In this document: positions 11,651-15,038 of the stretch, in pieces | Layout: each line of letters opens with the position of its first letter | How positions within the stretch are numbered: the stretch's first letter is position 1 | Assembly (NCBI GenBank): GCA_945827565.1 | Contig: CALZNR010000008.1 | Span: forward strand, 1 to 15,038 | DNA: 15,038 nucleotides | Reading direction: 5' to 3' | DNA from: an uncultured Prevotella sp. | Lineage (GTDB): Bacteria; Bacteroidota; Bacteroidia; Bacteroidales; Bacteroidaceae | Made by a program: the position numbers and the translations under genes | Notes under the pieces: generated by a model | Database searches by the model: none | What the model was told of the DNA's origin: nothing | What the model saw: the letters and a program-made list of their open reading frames with translations, nothing else

Positions 11651-14037
11651 TGCGTGTTCATGAATGCCCCCTCGCCAAGGTCTGTTACACCATCGGGAAT
11701 CGTGAGATGCCCCTGAATAGGTGTGTCAGCGAAGGCATGAGCACCGATACTTTTCACGCCATCGGGAATGGATAGTCCTGTAATCTTGGTTCCAGCAAAA
11801 GCTCCAGTACCTACGCTGGTGACCTTGCCAGGCAGTACCAGTCGCTGCTCAAGGGGCAAGTTGTTGAATGCATAGTTTCCAATGGTTTTCAGAGCATTGG
11901 GCAACTTGACCGAAGAATAGTCGGTGCCCTCGAAGGCATAGTCGCCGATAGAGGTCACAGTTGACGGTATGACGAGTTCTCCTGTGAGGTAGGGGCAGTC
12001 ATGGAAGGCGTTCGCTCCGATGGCTTGCAAATTGGTAGGTAAAGTGAGTTCCTTCAGCTGGGTTTTACCAGATAAAGCCTCGTCGGGAATCTCCGTGATG
12101 TCGCAGTCGGAGAGATCAAGGCGAAGGAGAGACTTCATGTTCACAAGCATCTGCGTGAAGTCGTCGGCGTTGATGGTTCCGTTCACTTTCAATCCAACTA
12201 CTTTTGCAGGCATCATATTGCATTCCGTAATCAGTTCGAAGCTCAAGTCACCTGGTGTGTCAACTGTCACTTCGGAAATGTTATTCTGGTTAGAGAACGT
12301 CATTTCTTCCCATACGGCTTTCTTGCGGTAGGCAGTTTCAGCCTTTGCATTAGGAACAATCACGGTCAAGTCACTCAGATACTCTACATTCGGAAAAGCG
12401 TCACTGGCAATAGAGGGAGGGGTAGACGTGCCTATCTCTAACACTGGTTCGTAGCTTCCAAAAGCGGACTTTCCGATGCTTTTCACGTTATTGCCTAACT
12501 TGATGTACTGGAAGTCATTGTTTGAGAAAAGATTCTCTGGAATAACCGTAAACGAATTGGGAAGTTCGATGGATTTCAGTGGACACCCATAAAACACACT
12601 CTCACCAAGCGAAGTTAGGGATTCGGGAAGTTTGATGGATGTGAGGGATGTACAGCCAGAGAAAGCGGCCCCGCCCATGGTTGTCACACTACTGGGTAGG
12701 GTGATGGAAGTCAAGCCATTGCACCCCCAGAAAGCACGCTCACCTATGCTTGTCACGCTATTGGGAATGGTGATGGACGAAAGGCTGGAGCAGTCCTTAA
12801 AAGCCTGTTCACCGATGGTTGTCACCCCATCAGGAATGGTAATGGATGAAAGGCTGGTGCAGCCTTGGAATGTTTCTCTTCCAATGGCTGTCAGTTGACT
12901 ACTCAATGTAATGGAGGTGAGAGCACTACAGCCATAAAATGCGTTCTCGCCAATGCTGGTGATGCTGTTAGGCAGGGTCACTGAGGTCAAATCTGAGCAA
13001 CTCCTGAAGGCGCTAGCTTCGATAGTTTTTACTGGACAACCACCGAGGGCGGCAGGAATCACTGTCTCCGCATTCATTTCATAGGAATGCCACGTCACTG
13101 AATAATAGAAACTTCCGTCGTCTGCCTGTTTCAGCGTGTACTTTATTCCTTGTGCATCAGTAACAATCTCAACTTGTTCTTTGTCGTAGAAATTCTTGAC
13201 ACTCGAACTCTCATAACCTTCTGCAATCGCAATGGCACGAATGATTTGATTGGTGGTATATGAGATGGGGGACGTATAACGAAGAGCGTTCTCATCTGGA
13301 ACTGAACCGTCGGTCGTGTAATAGATGGCAGCACCCTCAGTCTTACAGGATATGGTAAGGATGTTGTTGTCGCAGGTAATAACAGGTAAAGAGCACCTGT
13401 TTATCAATATATCACCACTGATTACAGAGAAATCCTTCCAATACTCAGCTTCCTGATAAGCTTCAACATCAGCAGCAACTACATGCAGAGTCGCATCTGT
13501 ACGACCTTGAAAGGTTTCAGATCCCAAATTCGCTGGTGGTGTAGCTGCCAAACAAGAAATCGTAGCCTGATTTTGTTGATTCGTGCGGAATGCTCCGTTC
13601 TCTATCGCCGTTACCGTGCTGGGTATTCGAATTTCTTTCAGCGCAAAGTTGTAGCCAAAGGCAGCAACACCTATCGTCTGCAATCCTTCATTGAATTCCA
13701 CTTCTTCCAGATAGTAATTGTCATAGAAGGCACTATTGCCGATGCTTCGTACTGTGCCAGGAATAATGTATTTCTTTGTGAAATTACCTGAATTGCGGCG
13801 TCCACTGAACGCATTACTACCAATGGAGGTCACCATATAAGTTGCGCTGTTATAAGTAACAGTTTCCGGAAATTCTATCTCCTCCTTTATTTCTCCTCCC
13901 GTCACTTCCACTTCACCAGGTGATTCTCCATCCGGGGATTTTGTGACTTGATACGAAAGCCCATCAACTTCAAAATCTTGGGCATAGGCTGAAACCACAC
14001 AGAGCATGGCCAGCAGCATGATGAACATGTTTTTCAT
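11632..14037 (-). CDS. BspA-like leucine-rich-repeat surface protein, apparently 3'-truncated
   Basis: An 801-aa secreted protein from the chosen start MKNMFIMLLAMLCVVSAYAQ, a clear signal peptide cleaved after about residue 20. The frame is open 13 codons further upstream, but only this Met gives a signal peptide. It contains BspA/Treponema-type leucine-rich repeats (LRR_5) of about 23 residues at 70-160, 336-530 and 657-795, with units like LTSITIPNSVTSIGERAFWGC. A chitobiase-like domain with YYTTDGSVP lies at about 217-280, and two spacer modules with TPP...A...W occur at about 163-208 and 537-580. Such proteins sit on or outside the outer membrane and bind host or matrix ligands. The end, GEGAFMNTQISLYK, stops in the middle of a repeat, with no C-terminal sorting domain. 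It is convergent with the phage repressor genes, suggesting disruption by the element. Confidence 0.9.
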   Translation of the reverse strand: MKNMFIMLLAMLCVVSAYAQDFEVDGLSYQVTKSPDGESPGEVEVTGGEIKEEIEFPETVTYNSATYMVTSIGSNAFSGRRNSGNFTKKYIIPGTVRSIGNSAFYDNYYLEEVEFNEGLQTIGVAAFGYNFALKEIRIPSTVTAIENGAFRTNQQNQATISCLAATPPANLGSETFQGRTDATLHVVAADVEAYQEAEYWKDFSVISGDILINRCSLPVITCDNNILTISCKTEGAAIYYTTDGSVPDENALRYTSPISYTTNQIIRAIAIAEGYESSSVKNFYDKEQVEIVTDAQGIKYTLKQADDGSFYYSVTWHSYEMNAETVIPAALGGCPVKTIEASAFRSCSDLTSVTLPNSITSIGENAFYGCSALTSITLSSQLTAIGRETFQGCTSLSSITIPDGVTTIGEQAFKDCSSLSSITIPNSVTSIGERAFWGCNGLTSITLPSSVTTMGGAAFSGCTSLTSIKLPESLTSLGESVFYGCPLKSIELPNSFTVIPENLFSNNDFQYIKLGNNVKSIGKSAFGSYEPVLEIGTSTPPSIASDAFPNVEYLSDLTVIVPNAKAETAYRKKAVWEEMTFSNQNNISEVTVDTPGDLSFELITECNMMPAKVVGLKVNGTINADDFTQMLVNMKSLLRLDLSDCDITEIPDEALSGKTQLKELTLPTNLQAIGANAFHDCPYLTGELVIPSTVTSIGDYAFEGTDYSSVKLPNALKTIGNYAFNNLPLEQRLVLPGKVTSVGTGAFAGTKITGLSIPDGVKSIGAHAFADTPIQGHLTIPDGVTDLGEGAFMNTQISLYK

Positions 14038-14482
14038 TCGATAATATTGAATTGCGAAACACTCGTTACCGAGCATTTCTGGTTAATAATTTAGATTGTT
14101 TTACTCTTGTTGCTTGCTCTTTGTCATGTAGTTTCATAGTGTCTTTTGTGTCTCCGCCAGTCCCTAACAAAGGCTATTATATACACACAAGAAGCGTGGA
14201 ACTGTATGTCCACATCTTCAAGGTGGGGGCCCTGAGAATTGCCCAAACAAATAAGATGGTTTCAATAAAGCAGTTCCACGCAATAATGCGTGAAGCCGCT
14301 ATGTCCGTCTTCATTTGTTTTAGAGCACCTCCGTAGCACGCGAGCCGTCTCCAAACATTCTTTGCAATGATTGAAATTTCTCAGGTTTCCACCTTGCAAG
14401 AAAGAGCATAACGCTTCTATTTTACCAATAAGGCACGGCATCGAAACACCGCACAAGAGCACACAAGGCACTCTTTTGGTTG
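14038..14482 (-). ncRNA. Long structured leader or RNA upstream of the BspA-like gene
   Basis: About 440 bp without a convincing gene, transcribable from the promoter at 14483-14514. It has clear pairing: GCGTGGAACTG (14194-14204) with CAGTTCCACGC (14271-14281), CATCTT (14213-14218) with AAGATG (14253-14258) inside it, and a competing hairpin CACGC (14277-14281) with GCGTG (14288-14292). On the leftward strand AGGT-GGAA-ACCT is another small hairpin. I do not recognise a known RNA family (not tmRNA, RNase P or SRP by eye). Confidence 0.4.
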
Positions 14483-14514
14483 CAAATTAACCACTTTTTT
14501 TCTTATCTACCAAA
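14483..14514 (-). promoter_or_regulatory. Bacteroidota-type promoter upstream of the BspA-like gene
   Basis: On the leftward strand TTTG (14511-14514), exactly 20 bp, then TTAATTTG (14483-14490), 7 of 8 matches to TAnnTTTG. Start would be near 14476, about 440 nt before the BspA-like ATG. Confidence 0.5.
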
Positions 14515-14578
14515 TATTTAGGGAACTTTTTTGAAAAAACATGAAACAACTGATTGAGTTGACAGGTGACACCTACCG

Positions 14579-14633
14579 CCTTATTACCACCTTACCACTA
14601 CCTTACCACTACGAACCTACTACCTTACCATGA
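14579..14633. repeat. 11-bp tandem repeat array A (CCTTACCACTA type)
   Basis: Five 11-bp units in register: CCTTATTACCA, CCTTACCACTA twice, CGAACCTACTA and CCTTACCATGA. No coding frame fits. Confidence 0.7.
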
Positions 14634-14698
14634 CTTCTGAAATTGTTTGTGTTTTGCTGATTTGAGTTGTCAATATGAATTAGTCTTATATCAGCGAA

Positions 14699-14753
14699 GT
14701 ACAGAGGAGCACCAAAGGAGCGCTAAAGGAAGAGTAAAGGAACACCAAAGGAG
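14699..14753. repeat. 11-bp tandem repeat array B (CACCAAAGGAG type)
   Basis: Five 11-bp units with an AAAGGA core: GTACAGAGGAG, CACCAAAGGAG, CGCTAAAGGAA, GAGTAAAGGAA and CACCAAAGGAG. The sequence differs from array A but the period is the same. Confidence 0.7.
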
Positions 14754-14824
14754 GGCTCTTGCGAGCAATCTACCATACTGTAAGCCGCTTCTAGGCATAC
14801 TCTAGAATGCGGATATTTTTTCGA

Positions 14825-14948
14825 CTACGAATTTGACGAATTCAACGAATTTTTGGCTTTCATGGCGAAAGCCCCGTCCGGATGATTCCCCAAGAGCCGC
14901 CAAGGCTCTCCCAATTCGTCTAATTTGTCTAATTTGTCTAATTCGTAG
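14825..14948. repeat. 124-bp palindromic intergenic element with nested hairpins
   Basis: The ends CTACGAATT (14825-14833) and AATTCGTAG (14940-14948) are perfect inverted copies. Inside are the hairpins GGCTTTC/GAAAGCC (14855-14873) and AGAGCC/GGCTCT (14893-14909). The right arm consists of four 9-bp units of the AATTTGTCT type (14913-14948). It resembles the REP- or MITE-like dispersed repeats of Bacteroidales intergenic DNA. Confidence 0.6.
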
Positions 14949-15038
14949 TTTTATTATGCTTTTTGTTTTGTATTGTGCTCGCTTAATCGTACGTTGGCTT
15001 CGCCGAACTTAGGATGCGCCTCAACAATAAAAATAAAA
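14949..15038. other. AT-rich intergenic tail with no gene seen
   Basis: It contains GTTGGCTTCGCCGAAC, a weak hairpin, and ends in an A-rich stretch. It may be the leader of a rightward gene beyond the window. No coding frame is supported. Confidence 0.3.

Noticed and set aside
14262..14471. A 69-codon leftward frame with several Cys upstream of the BspA-like gene
   Set aside because: It needs a GTG start and overlaps strong inverted repeats, so a structured leader explains the region better.
1..15038. tRNA, rRNA or CRISPR array
   Set aside because: No cloverleaf, rRNA core sequence or regularly spaced repeat with unique spacers was seen; the short tandem arrays at 14579-14753 have no spacers.

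Overview
The window looks like a piece of a Bacteroidales chromosome, most likely Prevotella or a close relative. It holds part of a temperate phage (or phage-like element) next to a host surface-protein gene. Three things suggest the lineage: Bacteroidota-type promoter elements (TTTG, about 20 bp, then TAnnTTTG), the lack of clear Shine-Dalgarno sequences, and a BspA-like leucine-rich-repeat gene with a long repeat-rich upstream region. No integrase, structural gene, tRNA, rRNA or CRISPR array is visible, so the window holds only the regulatory and replication part of the element.

Positions 42-10678 form one tightly packed leftward operon, with ATGA overlaps or gaps of a few bases at most junctions. 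In order of transcription it encodes: two small unknown proteins; an HTH/excisionase-like protein; a 33-aa membrane peptide; an Ala/Glu/Pro-rich protein; a DUF2800 RecB/Cas4-like nuclease; a DUF2815 single-stranded-DNA-binding protein; a family A DNA polymerase with proofreading domain; a 230-aa protein with a DUF1566/C-type-lectin-like C-terminus; several small proteins; a cytosine-5 DNA methyltransferase split in two at a run of eight G; a Cys-rich small protein; a 67-aa protein; and a VapE-type primase-helicase. Together these would give the phage its own primase, helicase, polymerase, SSB and recombination nuclease. The methyltransferase could protect its DNA.

The most interesting item is the 230-aa gene (4828-5520). 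Its last roughly 40 codons look like the variable region of a diversity-generating retroelement (DGR) target: a C-type-lectin-like ending, a cluster of NNC codons, a GC-rich end, and then, just after the stop codon, a perfect 8-bp hairpin with a GAAA loop. The reverse transcriptase and template repeat are not in this window, so this is an inference about a system whose other half lies elsewhere.

Positions 10679-10970 are the control region, with two opposing promoter candidates facing each other, repeated operator-like motifs and a long imperfect palindrome. To its right, two rightward genes encode an XRE-type repressor without a peptidase domain and an overlapping two-span membrane protein. 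The apparent edge of the element is at about 11585-11650. There the leftward BspA-like gene (11632-14037) ends abruptly in the middle of a leucine-rich repeat, as if cut by integration.

Positions 14038-15038 contain no convincing gene. They hold a promoter candidate and a structured leader upstream of the BspA-like gene, two arrays of 11-bp tandem repeats, and a 124-bp palindromic element of dispersed-repeat type.
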